From an uncultured Verrucomicrobiae bacterium (lineage in GTDB: Bacteria; Verrucomicrobiota; Verrucomicrobiia; Limisphaerales; AAA164-E04), in contig CALSPN010000032.1 in assembly GCA_943788245.1 (NCBI GenBank), positions 1 to 56,074 of the forward strand: a DNA stretch of 56,074 bases, given 5' to 3'. Below the pieces are notes generated by a model. The model had not been told where the DNA came from. It did not search any database and saw only the letters and a program-made list of their open reading frames with translations. Every line of letters begins with the position of its first letter. Position 1 is the stretch's first letter. The position numbers and the translations under genes are program-made. Below, piece after piece: positions 54,925 to 56,074 of this stretch.

Positions 54925-56074
54925 TCATCCATTCAGGCCTCGAAGTAGACCTGTACTGTCTCCAAAACGGTCAGCCTTGGCTCCCATTCCCTGAATCATC
55001 GATAGAAGTAAATTCGCCATTGGAGTCTCGAACTCATAACTGAGATGTCTTCCCGTTTTGATGAGTCCGTTGCCTTGGCCTGCAATCATGATGGGAAGGT
55101 TTTCGTTGTTGTGACGATTTCCATCACTGATACCCGCACCGTAAACAATCATGCTGTGATCAAGTAAGGTGCCATCACCTTCAGGTATGGATTTCATCTT
55201 TTGAATCATGTAAGCAACTTGACGCGCGTGGAATTCATTGATCTCACTGATTTTCGCCAATTTACCAGGATCGTTTTGATGGTGAGAAAGAGAATGATGA
55301 CCTTCGTTCACTCCAATATGCCGATAGCTTCGATTACTGCCCTCATTGGCAAGCATGAAGGTTCCGACGCGCGTGACATCCGCCTGGAAAGAGAGAATCA
55401 TCAGATCTCCCAATAGCTTGATGTGCTCTTCGTATGAGGATGGGATACCTTCTGGGGTTTCAAATTCAGTCAGGTAATCAGGCCGATCCTGCTTTTCAAG
55501 ATCCGCACGTTCAATGCGTTGCTCAATTTCCCGAACCGCGGTCAGGTATTCGTTCAGCTTTTGCTTGTCCCTGTAGGACTCGCCTGTTTTTCCAGGCGGC
55601 GGGCATCTTCAAGAACGAAATCAAGGATACTTTGACGAAACAATTTTCGCTCTGGCCTGCGATTCGGACTCTTCGGACGGGATTTGGTTACCGAAGAAGC
55701 GCTCGAAAACGAGTTTGGGGTTGACTTCCTTGGTCATCGGCGTTGCTTCATCCCGCCAGGAGATGTTGTTGGAATAAGCACAACTGTATCCGGAATCACA
55801 TTTCCCGGACTGACGCCCCGTTTCAGCGCCCAACTCGAGCGACGCAAACCTTGTCTGATGCCCAATGGCTTTTGCGATCACCTGATCCGCTGAAACACCT
55901 GCTCTGATTTCCGCCCCCTCGCTTTTGAGAGGCTGCACACCCGTCAAAAAAACCCCTGCGGAGCGCGCGTGGTCACCCGCGCCATCGCCGTTGCCTCGGC
56001 CTTTGTCGTGTGTCAATCCACTCAAGATCAGCAGATCTCTTTTGACGTGTTCAAATGGACTCAGGATTTTGGCA
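54925..56074 (-). CDS. DUF1552 family protein, C-terminal part (two frameshifts, runs off window)
   Basis: The gene enters from the right edge. The visible parts are LSGLTHDKGRGNGDGAGDHA, ASLELGAETGRQSGKCDSGY, CAYSNNISWRDEATPMTKEV and NPKLVFERFFG, then LFRQSILDFVLEDARRL, KTGESYRDKQKLNEYLTAVR and EIEQRIERADLEKQ, and finally FQADVTRVGTFMLANEGSNR, SEINEFHARQVAYMIQKMKS and DHSMIVYGAGISDGNRHNNE. These fit DUF1552 (related to DUF1501), usually paired with a DUF1592/DUF1587 cytochrome-type protein. One shift is near 55645 and one at T5 55587-55591. The function is unknown; the fold resembles alkaline-phosphatase-like proteins. Confidence 0.85.

Noticed and set aside
1..56074. tRNA, rRNA, CRISPR, transposase, phage or toxin-antitoxin genes
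   Set aside because: I looked for T-loop motifs, spaced direct repeats and transposase or integrase signatures on both strands and saw none I could support.

Overview
The window looks like a piece of a Verrucomicrobiota genome, most likely a marine Opitutales/Puniceicoccales-type bacterium. This is inferred from gene content, not from a marker gene. The pointers are secreted sulfatases of the CxPSR type, a multi-heme cytochrome carrying a PA14 domain, a DUF1552 protein, a DUF3616 lipoprotein, a long GlnD, and C-terminal tails seen in secreted proteins of this phylum. No rRNA, tRNA, CRISPR array, insertion sequence or prophage is visible.

Layout. 1-3.4 kb (minus): a TonB2-type energy-transduction operon (DUF3450, a long TtpC-like ExbB, a short ExbB, ExbD and the first codons of TonB), divergent from a secreted beta-helix-like protein at 3.7-5.2 kb. 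5.4-8.7 kb: a CusF-SCO copper lipoprotein, aroB, an unrecognised small gene and a phosphatase-like protein. 8.7-12.1 kb (minus): an Mn/Zn/Fe-type ABC transporter whose second permease carries a DtxR/MntR-like tail; a near-ideal operator palindrome lies upstream. 12.4-19 kb: an M16 peptidase and a 1120-residue TolB-propeller/amidohydrolase. 19-20.3 kb: an aquaglyceroporin-ArsC arsenic pair. 20.4-23.6 kb: a 2-hydroxyacid dehydrogenase, an HpcH/HpaI aldolase and a sulfatase. 23.8-27.7 kb: M1 peptidase, cupin, glutaredoxin, lipoyl synthase and a GNAT-like protein. 28-30.4 kb: a small conserved-looking gene followed by EboB-like and EboE-like genes, a partial 'ebo' metabolite-traffic cluster. 30.4-35.8 kb: hisH, a second sulfatase, DUF3616, an alpha/beta hydrolase and a DUF1537 sugar-acid kinase. 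35.9-42.3 kb: nth, kamA, moaA, a coiled-coil protein, LonN, DUF1844 and a SurA-like chaperone. 42.9-47.3 kb: a penta-heme cytochrome and a PQQ-dehydrogenase-like propeller. 47.3-51.6 kb (minus): glnD, lspA and miaA. 51.7-56.1 kb (minus): a fuconolactonase-like amidohydrolase, a HEAT-repeat protein and a partial DUF1552 protein.

How the parts fit. Two sulfatases, sugar-acid enzymes (dehydrogenase, aldolase, DUF1537 kinase, lactonase-like hydrolase), many exported proteins and a TonB system suggest growth on sulfated polysaccharides. This is an inference from families.

The most important technical observation is that at least 14 genes are split by single-base frameshifts, and nearly all of the shifts fall in runs of identical bases. 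Restoring one base rejoins recognisable protein families each time. Some stretches are full of such breaks (0-2.6, 27-35 and 55-56 kb), while genes of 2.2-3.4 kb elsewhere are intact. This pattern fits uneven long-read consensus quality better than pseudogenes. For split genes I give the span of the restored gene.
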